Notes under the pieces: model-generated | Told to the model about the DNA's origin: nothing | The model's database searches: none | Seen by the model: the letters and a program-made list of their open reading frames with translations, nothing else | Part shown: positions 51,278 through 59,397 of the stretch, piece after piece | Layout of the letters: each line of letters starts with the position of its first letter | Position numbering within the stretch: position 1 is the stretch's first letter | Translations under genes and position numbers: made by a program | NCBI RefSeq assembly: GCF_900168125.1 | Contig: NZ_FUZF01000004.1 | Location: 1 to 64,000, forward strand | Origin: Sphingobacterium nematocida | GTDB taxonomy: Bacteria; Bacteroidota; Bacteroidia; Sphingobacteriales; Sphingobacteriaceae | Length of the DNA stretch: 64,000 nucleotides | Direction: 5' to 3'

Positions 51278-52085
51278 AACTGATGAAACCCCTTACATAT
51301 TGTTGGGTAAGTTCATGCTGTGGGTTCAAAAGAATATCTTCCGTTTTTCCAAATTCTATTATCTCGCCGTTGTATACAAAAATGATGTAATCAGAAACCC
51401 GACGCGCCTGTCGAAGGATATGAGTTACTAAAACAATGGTGTAGTCATTCTTTAGGTCTATCAGCAGATTTTCAATGGTCTGTGTAGATATGGGGTCTAA
51501 GGCAGAGGTGCTCTCATCCCCAAGAATGATCTCTGGTTGGACTGCGAGGCCGCGTGCAAGGCAAAGCCTTTGTTGCTGTCCGATAGACAGGCTGGTTGCC
51601 GAACTATCCAACCTGTCTTTGACCTCGTCCCATAGTCCTACATTTTTCAGCTGATTTTCAACAATATGCTGTAGTACTTTTTTGTTTCTTTCCCCATGTA
51701 TCCGCGGGCCATAAGCTATATTATCGAAGATAGACATAGGTAATGGAAAAGGACGTTGTGAGAGCAGTCCCATTTTCTTCCGGATATGAGTTACTTCGGC
51801 ATCTTTTGCATATATATCCTCTCCGTTTACGAGTACCGATCCAGATACTTTTACATTCTTACTGTCATCCATAAGCCGATTCAACGTCTTGAGCAGGGTC
51901 GTTTTTCCACAGCCCGAGGGGCCAATAATGGATGTTATCGAATTATTCGGAATATCGAGATTAATATTTTTTAATATATGTTTGTCTTCTATATACACAT
52001 TCAAATCCTTGATTTGGATGTGGGGCAACACAGGAAGACTTACAGTTTGTGTTTCTTCTGTTTGGAAGCTAGAATGTGTGTGCAT
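51276..52085 (-). CDS. pstB: PstB-like ABC transporter ATPase
   Basis: 269 residues. Walker A IIGPSGCGKTT (about 52-62), signature SLSIGQQQRLCLARGLA (about 166) and Walker B IILGDESTSALDP (about 187-199). The Walker B reads DESTSALDP rather than the usual DEPTSALDP, so Pro is replaced by Ser. The first 22 residues are an extra polar tail, and the start overlaps pstA by 46 bases. No phoU follows, unlike in standard Pst operons. See pstS for the substrate question. Confidence 0.85.
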   Translation of the reverse strand: MHTHSSFQTEETQTVSLPVLPHIQIKDLNVYIEDKHILKNINLDIPNNSITSIIGPSGCGKTTLLKTLNRLMDDSKNVKVSGSVLVNGEDIYAKDAEVTHIRKKMGLLSQRPFPLPMSIFDNIAYGPRIHGERNKKVLQHIVENQLKNVGLWDEVKDRLDSSATSLSIGQQQRLCLARGLAVQPEIILGDESTSALDPISTQTIENLLIDLKNDYTIVLVTHILRQARRVSDYIIFVYNGEIIEFGKTEDILLNPQHELTQQYVRGFIS

Positions 52086-52894
52086 ATGACGATAAATAAA
52101 ATTATAAATGTTAAGATCAGTGCAGAAGCGTATGCCCGTCCTTGAACTTCGGGAATAGGGCTGCTAAGCTGAAAGAATATAGCCAATGGTAGCGTCGCTG
52201 CCGGTTCATCAATGTATAGCGGCAGATTATCACTAAACCCCGTGGTAAGGAGTACCCCCGCAACATCACCTATGGCCCTGCCAAAGGCAAGGAGGACTGC
52301 AGTAAATATCCCTGGTTTTATGTATTTTAATAGTACTTGTGCGGTTTCCCATTTTGTTGCCCCAAGAGATGTTGTGATGTTTTTAAGGTCTAACGGGATG
52401 GTTTTCAGTAGTTCGTCCAGCGTACGTACGACTATCGGAATGGTGAGTAGTGTTATCGTGATAACACCTCCCAGAAGTGATGCACGGATACCTAACCACA
52501 CCATAATGCTGAAAGCGATGGCACCATAAACAATTGACGGGATTCCAAACAACACGTCGAACAATAACCTTGAAGCGCGCACTAGCGCAACGCTTTGGTT
52601 GGTATAGATATTAAGATATATGGCTATAGGGATGCCCAGTAGACAGGCGAGAATAGTCGATAACCCGGCTAAGTAAAGCGAACCTAAGATGGCATTTAAG
52701 ATACCTCCCTCTTTTCCTATGTAAAAGCCCCCTTGAGGGACTTGACTGATCATTTCCCAGCTTAAAAAGGGGAGCCCCTTAAATAGGATGATTCCAATTA
52801 TTAAGAAAAGCGAACCCGTAATAGATATCCCTGCTAATTGCATGAATAGTTTTGCGATTTTTTCTTTTCGTAATCGTGATTTGATAGTTGACAT
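52040..52894 (-). CDS. pstA: PstA-like ABC transporter permease
   Basis: 284 residues with six membrane helices (first near 17-39, ITGSLFLIIGIILFKGLPFLSW). The permease coupling loop is LKNITTSLGATKWETAQVLLKYIKPGI (about 168-194, with the conserved G of the EAA loop). It pairs with the PstC-like protein as a heterodimer. Start ATG and the pstC stop share one base. Confidence 0.88.
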   Translation of the reverse strand: MSTIKSRLRKEKIAKLFMQLAGISITGSLFLIIGIILFKGLPFLSWEMISQVPQGGFYIGKEGGILNAILGSLYLAGLSTILACLLGIPIAIYLNIYTNQSVALVRASRLLFDVLFGIPSIVYGAIAFSIMVWLGIRASLLGGVITITLLTIPIVVRTLDELLKTIPLDLKNITTSLGATKWETAQVLLKYIKPGIFTAVLLAFGRAIGDVAGVLLTTGFSDNLPLYIDEPAATLPLAIFFQLSSPIPEVQGRAYASALILTFIILFIVICTHILASKQKKHKL

Positions 52895-53781
52895 TAGACT
52901 TTTTCCTCCAGTTTATTTAAAATAACACGCGAAATCAGGTTGAACCCGAAGATGATTACCAATAATAGTAACGCAGCAAACATTAAGGCCGCATCATAGC
53001 GCGGTATAGACATCATCTCTCCGAAGTTGTTGGCTATCAATGCCGGTATGGGGTAGCCTGCATCGAATAGGGACTTGGGTACCTGGGGTATATTTCCACA
53101 GACCATTAACACAGCTATAGTCTCTCCAAAAGCTCTGGATATAGCCAGTACTACCGCCGCGAGGAGTCCCGGTCTGGCTTTTTTGATAATTACTTTTTGT
53201 ATTGTTTCCCATTTGGTGGCACCGAGAGACAATGAAGCTGATTTTAACTCAGCTGGAATTGTTTGTAAGACTTCTACCATAATACTGATCATAATGGGGA
53301 AGATCATAACAGCAAGGACTATTCCTCCCGATAGCACCGAGTACCCCGAGGTAGAGCTTCCGAAAAACGGAGCGATATAATCCGCAATTAATGGTACAAC
53401 AAATAAAACACCCCAGACGCCATAGAGCACCGGAGGGATAGCAGCTAATACGTTCATTAAAGGAAGTACCGTGTTTCGGAGTCTATCGGAGGCGTATTCG
53501 ACAAGGTACAAGGAAGCCATAATGCACAAGGGGACAGCTATTGCCAGAGCGATGACCGTTACCCATACGGTGCCCATAATAAATGGCAGGAATCCAAACT
53601 TTCCCTTTAAAGGAGACCAAATACTTTGTGTCAATATGGAAAATAGACTTTGATCTTCGAGGAGCGGCAGGGCTTTAATAGTCAATCCAATACCTATAAA
53701 GGCAATTACAGATAGGGTTAATATAAGCAATGTTAAAAAGGCTCTCCGTATCCACCGGTCTTTCCATAGTCTTATTTTCAT
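52894..53781 (-). CDS. pstC: PstC-like ABC transporter permease
   Basis: 295 residues, about six membrane helices. The coupling loop AELKSASLSLGATKWETIQKVIIKKARPGLLAAVVLAISRAFGETIAVLMVCG (about 174-226) is typical of PstC, and AFGETIAV matches PstC closely. The start is at 53781, 48 bases after the binding-protein gene. Confidence 0.88.
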   Translation of the reverse strand: MKIRLWKDRWIRRAFLTLLILTLSVIAFIGIGLTIKALPLLEDQSLFSILTQSIWSPLKGKFGFLPFIMGTVWVTVIALAIAVPLCIMASLYLVEYASDRLRNTVLPLMNVLAAIPPVLYGVWGVLFVVPLIADYIAPFFGSSTSGYSVLSGGIVLAVMIFPIMISIMVEVLQTIPAELKSASLSLGATKWETIQKVIIKKARPGLLAAVVLAISRAFGETIAVLMVCGNIPQVPKSLFDAGYPIPALIANNFGEMMSIPRYDAALMFAALLLLVIIFGFNLISRVILNKLEEKV

Positions 53782-53829
53782 ATGTGTATAGTTGTTATAT
53801 TAGGCAGCTCCAGTTTGTTTTTCATTATT

Positions 53830-54816
53830 TTATTTACTCTTGTTACTCGGTGTTTCCGACTTTATCTTTTCCAGTTCGATTGCCAGTTGTGATTCCGTCA
53901 TTGGGACATATCCATTAGCGAGGAGATGTCTCTGTTGTTTTTTGTCTAGGACAAATCGAATAAAGGCCTGGACCAACGGGTTTATGTTATCCTTCTTAAC
54001 GACGAATGCCAATGGTCGCGAAGGAGGAGATGGGTATTTACCCGCGGCCACAGCGGTTGTCAATTCATCTATGGTATTGTAAAAATTTTCTTCTTCATCT
54101 ATTTTGCCATTGCCATTCTTGTCGAGCGGGATAACGTCAATATCGGCTGCGGTTCTTTTGGAGGTTAGATCGTATACGTAATTGATGTTATTGAAGCCGA
54201 TTGCCATCGGTTCGTCTTTTACGGCCTGTGCTAAGCCAGGATCACCAAATATTCCTATGCCTTTTAGATCTTCTTGATTTTGCCCGAAGAACTTGGCCCA
54301 GGTTTCGGCAGCTCCAGCAGCATCAGATCTTACATAAGCGCGGATCGGTAGATCCACAAATCTAGGATCGATATCGTTCCATTTCTTGTAGCTATGCGTG
54401 ACGAAGATTCCTTCCAGTTCCCTTTGCGTCAAGCCCCGCTCTTTGATCAGGCCGGCATTGGGATGTTTAGCGTTGTAGGTGCCGAGTACTGCATCTTTTG
54501 CTACAAATATAGGTAGCGCTCCCTTTGTTAATTCCTGCTGGTGCAGATCCCTTGATACAAGACCTATATCCATCATGTCTGTCAAGACATCTGTGATTCC
54601 TTTTCCTGCTCCTCCAGCAGAGATATTAAAGCGTACATTGGGGTGTATTTTCTTAAAGTCTTCACTCCATAAAACTACGATTGGGTACAAAGCAAATGCG
54701 CCAGAAATAGATATATTTCCTGAATAACCTGTCTCGCTATCATAGCTGTTTGTTTTTTTTGGCGCGCAGCTTAGTGAAAATAGTATTGTTAATATGCTGA
54801 TAGTTAGTTTATTCAT
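53830..54816 (-). CDS. pstS: PstS-like periplasmic binding lipoprotein, altered binding motif
   Basis: 328 residues. Lipoprotein signal MNKLTISILTILFSLSCAPKK (Cys near 17). The fold has SGAFALYPIVVLWSEDF, DIGLVSRDL and YVRSDAAGAAETWAKFFGQ. In E. coli PstS the last region reads RADGSGT, whose Ser, Gly and Thr bind phosphate; here it is RSDAAGAAETW, without Ser or Thr at those positions, so phosphate binding is uncertain. It faces the sulfate-reduction operon from the other strand. Sulfate or another oxyanion is possible; phosphate remains the default call of the family. Confidence 0.82.
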   Translation of the reverse strand: MNKLTISILTILFSLSCAPKKTNSYDSETGYSGNISISGAFALYPIVVLWSEDFKKIHPNVRFNISAGGAGKGITDVLTDMMDIGLVSRDLHQQELTKGALPIFVAKDAVLGTYNAKHPNAGLIKERGLTQRELEGIFVTHSYKKWNDIDPRFVDLPIRAYVRSDAAGAAETWAKFFGQNQEDLKGIGIFGDPGLAQAVKDEPMAIGFNNINYVYDLTSKRTAADIDVIPLDKNGNGKIDEEENFYNTIDELTTAVAAGKYPSPPSRPLAFVVKKDNINPLVQAFIRFVLDKKQQRHLLANGYVPMTESQLAIELEKIKSETPSNKSK

Positions 54817-54862
54817 CGTTTGTGTTTTGACTTCTCTAATTTCAGTTTGCGTCTTTTTTTTA

Positions 54863-54921
54863 CAAATATATACTAATTTGGTAGATTATATAGTTATTGT
54901 TGTTTTTCTTTTATACATTTG
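54863..54921. promoter_or_regulatory. Divergent promoters and palindrome between pstS and sulfite reductase
   Basis: TACATTTG at 54914-54921 is a -7 box for the plus-strand operon, with no TTG at the usual distance, so it may need an activator. On the minus strand TATATTTG (54870-54863) is a -7 box for pstS, and the imperfect palindrome TACTAATTTGGTA (54871-54883) lies directly upstream, where a regulator would overlap the spacer. Confidence 0.55.
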
Positions 54922-54986
54922 TTTCGTCGTTCCTAAAAATACAGAAATGGCAAGCTATAGATTAATGGAGTTTTAGCTGAAAAAAT

Positions 54987-57086
54987 ATGCAGAGTTTTCG
55001 TACTGAATTAGAGAATCCTATTGTCGAGCAGGAAATAATTGAGCTGGATAGGAAGATTAGGGCTTACCAAGAAGGAAAGTTGCCCGAGGAAAAATTTAGG
55101 TCGCTTCGTTTGGCAAGAGGGGTGTATGGACAACGTCAAGCAGGTGTTCAGATGGTTCGTATCAAGTTACCTTTTGGGAAGGTCACCTTTAAGCAATTGC
55201 TAAAGATTGCAGCGATATCTGATGAATATGCGAGTCGTAACCTTCACCTTACCACAAGACAGGATATACAGATTCATTACGTAAGCTTGGATAAAACACC
55301 GGAGCTATGGGCTAAGTTGGCGGCCGATGATATTACACTTCGGGAGGCCTGTGGCAATACCGTCCGAAATGTTACAGCTTCAGCGACGGCAGGGGTAGAT
55401 CCAGACGAACCCTTTGATGTATCGCCCTATGCCCAGCAAACATTTGAATACTTTCTGCGCAATCCGGTCTGTGCAGAGATGGGGCGTAAATTCAAAATAG
55501 CCTTTTCATCGTCGGATAAGGATACGGCATTTTCCTATATACATGATTTCGGATTTATCCCCAAGATTAAGGTGGTTGATGGTGTAGAGCAGCGGGGCTT
55601 TAAGGTGTTATTGGGCGGAGGCCTTGGTGCACAGCCTATATTAGCGGAGGAAGTGTTCGAGTTTCTGCATGAAGATCACATCATCCCTTATATGGAAGCC
55701 ACGCTTCGTGTATTTGACCGATATGGAGAGCGTAATAACCGTAATAAGGCCCGGTTTAAGTATTTAGTCCAAAAAATGGGCTTAGCCGAAGTATTGCGTT
55801 TGATCGAGGAGGAAAGGGTAGCAAATAAAAATCAGATTTACGTGGTGGATCGTGGTCTGGTAGAATTACCCGAATTGCCTACGGATAAGGTAGCGGTTAC
55901 ACTGCCTGTTGACGAGAAGGCCTATGAATTGTGGAAACAGACCAATGTATTTCGTCAGAAGCAAGAAGGGTATTACGGTGTATATGTCAAGGTATTAACT
56001 GGAGATGTATCGACAGATAAGGCCAGGGAGTTAGTTGAGGGGATAAAAAGCCATGTCGCGGATGATATCCGTATTACCCAAGGGCAGAATTTACTGTTTA
56101 AGTACGTCCGTGAAGAGTCCTTGCCGCACTTGTTTAACCTATTGACGCGGTTGGATCTGGCTAAGGCCGGGTTTGACAGTACAGCCGATATAACGACTTG
56201 CCCCGGTACGGATACCTGTAATCTAGGAATTTCTAATTCTACAGAGATGGCGCGCGTGCTCGAAGGGTATATACACGAGTTTTATCAAGATTTTGTATTA
56301 GAGCAGCGGTTGAAGATAAAGATTTCAGGCTGTATGAACTCCTGCGGGCAACATGGATTGGCACATATTGGCTTTCATGGCAGTTCTGTAAAAGCAGAGG
56401 GTAAGGTCGTGCCTGCAGCACAGGTGATGCTGGGGGGCGGTACCGTCGGCGACGGCAAGGGACGCGTTGCCGAGAGAGTGATTAAAGTGCCTACCAAGCG
56501 TGTACTTCAGGTGGTCGATTTGATTCTCGCGGATTATAAATCAAATAAGACGTTAGAAGAAGATTTTCATAGTTACTACGACCGATTCGGTAAAGATTAT
56601 TTTTATAAGCTTTTGAAGCCGCTGTCGGATCTGAGTACATTGACGGGAGAAGAGTTTATCGACTGGGGACATCAGGATACCTTTGCGACAGCAATAGGTG
56701 TCGGCGAGTGTGCCGGTGTGGTGATTGACCTTGTCGCTACTTTGCTGTTTGAGGCAGAGGAAAAAATAGATTGGGCCAAGCAGGCGCTGGATAAGCAACA
56801 ATATGCCGATGCCATCTACCACAGCTATAGTGCGTTTGTGTGGACGGCCAAGGCCTTGCTGTTGGACAAAGGTATTAATGCAAGTACACAGATTGCGGTG
56901 ATAGATGCTTTCGATGAGACGTATGTAGCAAGTGGTGATTTCCAATTTCCTGTCTCCTTCTCCGATAGGGTATTGCAGATAAATAAATATGAACCGTCAA
57001 AAGATTTTGCCCAGGCGTATCTGACACAAGCTACAGCATTTTATTATGAGGGGGCTGAACGGAGAGCGGTTCTAAAGTTGAATTAA
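54987..57086 (+). CDS. Sulfite reductase (ferredoxin/siroheme type) fused to a C-terminal HEPN domain
   Basis: 699 residues. Residues 1 to about 560 carry two ferredoxin-like and two catalytic halves of the nitrite/sulfite reductase fold (GVYGQRQAGVQMVRIKLP, ASRNLHLTTRQDIQIHY, GNTVRNVTAS). The siroheme/4Fe-4S ligands are in TTCPGTDTCNLGISN and SGCMNSCGQHG. From about 590 a second domain begins (LLFEAEEKIDWAKQALDKQQYADAIYHSYSAFVWTAKALLLDKG), which matches HEPN helices. The catalytic R-x4-6-H of toxin-type HEPN was not seen, so it may be structural. The enzyme reduces sulfite to sulfide. Its substrate is inferred from the cys genes downstream. Confidence 0.88.
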   Translation: MQSFRTELENPIVEQEIIELDRKIRAYQEGKLPEEKFRSLRLARGVYGQRQAGVQMVRIKLPFGKVTFKQLLKIAAISDEYASRNLHLTTRQDIQIHYVSLDKTPELWAKLAADDITLREACGNTVRNVTASATAGVDPDEPFDVSPYAQQTFEYFLRNPVCAEMGRKFKIAFSSSDKDTAFSYIHDFGFIPKIKVVDGVEQRGFKVLLGGGLGAQPILAEEVFEFLHEDHIIPYMEATLRVFDRYGERNNRNKARFKYLVQKMGLAEVLRLIEEERVANKNQIYVVDRGLVELPELPTDKVAVTLPVDEKAYELWKQTNVFRQKQEGYYGVYVKVLTGDVSTDKARELVEGIKSHVADDIRITQGQNLLFKYVREESLPHLFNLLTRLDLAKAGFDSTADITTCPGTDTCNLGISNSTEMARVLEGYIHEFYQDFVLEQRLKIKISGCMNSCGQHGLAHIGFHGSSVKAEGKVVPAAQVMLGGGTVGDGKGRVAERVIKVPTKRVLQVVDLILADYKSNKTLEEDFHSYYDRFGKDYFYKLLKPLSDLSTLTGEEFIDWGHQDTFATAIGVGECAGVVIDLVATLLFEAEEKIDWAKQALDKQQYADAIYHSYSAFVWTAKALLLDKGINASTQIAVIDAFDETYVASGDFQFPVSFSDRVLQINKYEPSKDFAQAYLTQATAFYYEGAERRAVLKLN

Positions 57087-57101
57087 AAAATAGAATAACG
57101 A

Positions 57102-57905
57102 ATGAATACAATACAACCATTTGTGACGCTAGTAGGTGCAGGTCCGGGAGATCCTGATCTAATCACGTTGAAGGGAATAAAGGCAATTGAAAGTGCCGAC
57201 GTCATTTTGTATGATGCCTTGGTGAATGAATCTTTATTATCTTATGCTAAAGCCGGCTGTACCAAGATATATGTGGGCAAGCGTGCGGAGCAGTTGTCTA
57301 CCTCACAAGATTATATTAACAGATTGATGGTGGATTATGCGTTGACGCATGGGCACGTCGTAAGGCTCAAAGGTGGAGATCCCTTTGTTTTTGGTCGTGG
57401 GGGCGAAGAATTGGATTATGTGCATGGGTTTGGTATTGCCACTGCTGTGGTACCGGGGGTGTCTTCGGCTATCGGACTGACCGGTCTACAGAAAATCCCA
57501 TTGACCTACCGAGGCATTAGTGAGAGCTTTTGGGTTATTACCGGGTCAAAATCTGATGGCAGTCTGTCGCTAGATCTTACCCACGCAGCCGATACCGATG
57601 CTACCGTTGTGGTATTGATGGGCTATGCCAAGTTGCAGCAGATCGTAGCCTTGTACAAATCCCGTCAAAAAGCGGATCTTCCTATTGCTGTCATCCAAAA
57701 TGGCTCCTTACCGAATGAGCGTATTGCATTAGGAACCATAGATTCAATTATTGCAGAGGTAGAGAAATCTAATATTGGCGCTCCAGCTATACTCGTGATC
57801 GGAGAAGTGGTGCGTAAACATGAAGCGTTTAATGATTTGCGTAAAGAGATTCAATATTTAGCTACAGAGAAAGTCAAAACGCATAAACAGGCTGTACAAC
57901 CCTGA
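57102..57905 (+). CDS. cobA: Uroporphyrinogen-III C-methyltransferase (CobA)
   Basis: 267 residues. The SAM-dependent tetrapyrrole methylase signature is LVGAGPGDPDLITLKGIKAIESADVILYDALV (about 10-42), with KGGDPFVFGRGGEEL (about 90) and VPGVSSAIG. It makes precorrin-2, the first step towards siroheme, needed by the reductase encoded upstream. There is no dehydrogenase/chelatase domain in the same chain; that is the separate Met8-like gene further on. The two are separated by 184 bases with two hairpins. Confidence 0.93.
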   Translation: MNTIQPFVTLVGAGPGDPDLITLKGIKAIESADVILYDALVNESLLSYAKAGCTKIYVGKRAEQLSTSQDYINRLMVDYALTHGHVVRLKGGDPFVFGRGGEELDYVHGFGIATAVVPGVSSAIGLTGLQKIPLTYRGISESFWVITGSKSDGSLSLDLTHAADTDATVVVLMGYAKLQQIVALYKSRQKADLPIAVIQNGSLPNERIALGTIDSIIAEVEKSNIGAPAILVIGEVVRKHEAFNDLRKEIQYLATEKVKTHKQAVQP

Positions 57906-57910
57906 TTAAT

Positions 57911-57973
57911 GTCGCCTTAGCGGGTTGCCAATTGCAGGAATGATGATTCGTTGTGGCAACCCGGTACAGCGAC
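57911..57973. repeat. Nested hairpin between cobA and the Met8-like gene
   Basis: CGGGTTGCCA (57921-57930) and TGGCAACCCG (57954-57963) make a 10-bp stem, with GTCGC (57911-57915) and GCGAC (57969-57973) pairing outside it. No T-run follows, and the gene order is an operon, so this looks like a REP-type element rather than a terminator. Confidence 0.6.
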
Positions 57974-57981
57974 GAGTTTTG

Positions 57982-58005
57982 GGTACTTTTGCGGACAAAA
58001 GTACC
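57982..58005. repeat. Second hairpin, with alternative pairing downstream
   Basis: GGTACTTTTG (57982-57991), loop CGGA, CAAAAGTACC (57996-58005). TTTGCGGAC in its middle can alternatively pair with GTCCGGCAAA at 58012-58021, so two exclusive structures exist. Confidence 0.55.
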
Positions 58006-58088
58006 TTGCCCGTCCGGCAAAGAGGACAAAAAAGAAATTGGCAATAGTGATGTTTTTAGTTTTAATTAAACTGTATTTATAAGCAAAG

Positions 58089-58658
58089 ATGAATAGATTG
58101 TTCCCCATATTTCTTAAACTCGAACAATTGCAGGTATTACTGGTAGGGGCTGGACCGATAGCTCTGGAAAAGATTACCGCTTTACTACGTAGTAGTCCCG
58201 GTGCCAAAATTCGGGTGGTGGCTAGTGTGGTGGCGGATTCATTTCGGGATTACATTGCCGGACAGGCGACTGTCGAGCTGCATGAAAGGCATTTCCGTGA
58301 AGCGGATCTAGATGGTGTTGATCTGGTCGTATTGGCATCCAATAACCCGGAGTTTAATGAGGAAGTCCGCTTGTTAACCAGAAAACGTAATCTTCTATTA
58401 AATGTAGCCGACAAGCCCGATTTGTGCGACTTCTACCTGGGCTCCATCGTAGAGAAGGGGAATCTCAAAATCGGCATCTCCACGAACGGAAAGTCTCCAA
58501 CGATTGCCAAGCGCCTGAAAGAGTTTTTAAACGATTTGCTGCCCGAGGAGATCGACGAGACCTTGGGATTGATGCATGAGATGCGGGAACAACTGAAGGG
58601 TGATTTTCAGGAGAAAGTAAAAGCGCTTAATGCGCATACACGCGAACTGATAAAATAA
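58089..58658 (+). CDS. Siroheme synthase (precorrin-2 dehydrogenase/ferrochelatase, Met8/CysG-N type)
   Basis: 189 residues. NAD-binding LQVLLVGAGPIALEKITALLRSSPGAKIRVVAS (about 12-45), DLVVLASNNPEFNEEV (about 78-93), LNVADKPDLCDFYLGSIVEKGNLKIGISTNGKSPTIAKRLKEFL (about 103-145, with the Asp and the GISTNGKSP chelatase region). It oxidises precorrin-2 to sirohydrochlorin and inserts iron, completing siroheme together with CobA. cysH follows after 8 bases. Confidence 0.9.
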   Translation: MNRLFPIFLKLEQLQVLLVGAGPIALEKITALLRSSPGAKIRVVASVVADSFRDYIAGQATVELHERHFREADLDGVDLVVLASNNPEFNEEVRLLTRKRNLLLNVADKPDLCDFYLGSIVEKGNLKIGISTNGKSPTIAKRLKEFLNDLLPEEIDETLGLMHEMREQLKGDFQEKVKALNAHTRELIK

Positions 58659-58666
58659 GGTATAGC

Positions 58667-59362
58667 ATGATCGATTTATTGAAAAAGGCATTATCTGGTT
58701 TAGACGCACAGCAAATTGTTTCTTATATTGTCCAAAATTATGCTGGACGTACCGTTTTTTCGACGTCCTTTGGTATAGAAGACCAGGTTATCACAGAAAT
58801 GCTTTCGAAAGAACCTCAGCAGGTATCTATTTTTACGTTAGAAACAGGACGGTTATTTCCTGAAACCTATTACGTATGGAATAGAACCTTAGAACGTTAT
58901 AATTTGCCAATAAAAGCCTTTTATCCACAGACAGATGCTGTGGAAGCCATGGTTTCGGACAAAGGTCCTTCTAGTTTTTATGAGAGCGTAGCCAATAGGA
59001 AAGAATGCTGTTTTATACGCAAGATCGAACCTTTAAAGCGGGCGATAAAAGGCTTTGATATCTGGATCACAGGGATTCGTGCCGAGCAATCGCCCAATCG
59101 GGAAGAGATGGATTTTCTGGAGTGGGATGAGGCGAATTCAATCGTTAAGGTGCATCCCTTATTTTATTGGTCATTGGACGACGTGGAAGCTTTCTTAAAG
59201 CAGTTTAATGTGCCTTATAATCCATTGCATGATAGGGGATTCCCCAGCATAGGATGTCAACCCTGTACCAGGGCTGTAAAAAAAGGAGAAGATTTTCGTG
59301 CGGGCAGATGGTGGTGGGAAGATAAAAGTAAAAAGGAGTGTGGGTTGCATGGTGGAAGCTGA
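58667..59362 (+). CDS. cysH: Adenylyl-sulfate (APS) reductase, 4Fe-4S type
   Basis: 231 residues. TRUE Cys motifs: CC in NRKECCFIRKIEPLKRA (about 110) and CQPCTRAVKKGEDFRAGRWWWEDKSKKECGLH near the C-terminus. The CC...CxxC set marks the APS-using type carrying a 4Fe-4S cluster, with ECGLH as the nucleophile Cys. TGIRAEQSPNR binds the substrate. It reduces adenylylsulfate to sulfite with thioredoxin electrons. Absence of a cysC (APS kinase) gene here agrees with APS use. Confidence 0.92.
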   Translation: MIDLLKKALSGLDAQQIVSYIVQNYAGRTVFSTSFGIEDQVITEMLSKEPQQVSIFTLETGRLFPETYYVWNRTLERYNLPIKAFYPQTDAVEAMVSDKGPSSFYESVANRKECCFIRKIEPLKRAIKGFDIWITGIRAEQSPNREEMDFLEWDEANSIVKVHPLFYWSLDDVEAFLKQFNVPYNPLHDRGFPSIGCQPCTRAVKKGEDFRAGRWWWEDKSKKECGLHGGS

Positions 59363-59374
59363 GCCTTGCGAAGT
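59355..59374 (+). repeat. Short dispersed repeat, copy 2
   Basis: GAAGCTGAGCCTTGCGAAGT matches 39127-39146 at 19 of 20 positions. It overlaps the cysH stop codon (TGA at 59360-59362), so the repeat forms the end of this gene. Confidence 0.55.
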
Positions 59375-59397
59375 GAAAAGTTATAAGTTAGATAAAA

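Noticed and set aside
54817..54986. SAM riboswitch before the sulfite reductase
   Set aside because: The 170-base gap is AT-rich without a multi-helix core; only promoter boxes and a short palindrome are visible.
57911..58005. Cobalamin or SAM riboswitch in the cobA region
   Set aside because: Only simple hairpins; none of the conserved riboswitch sequence blocks were seen, and the position is inside an operon.
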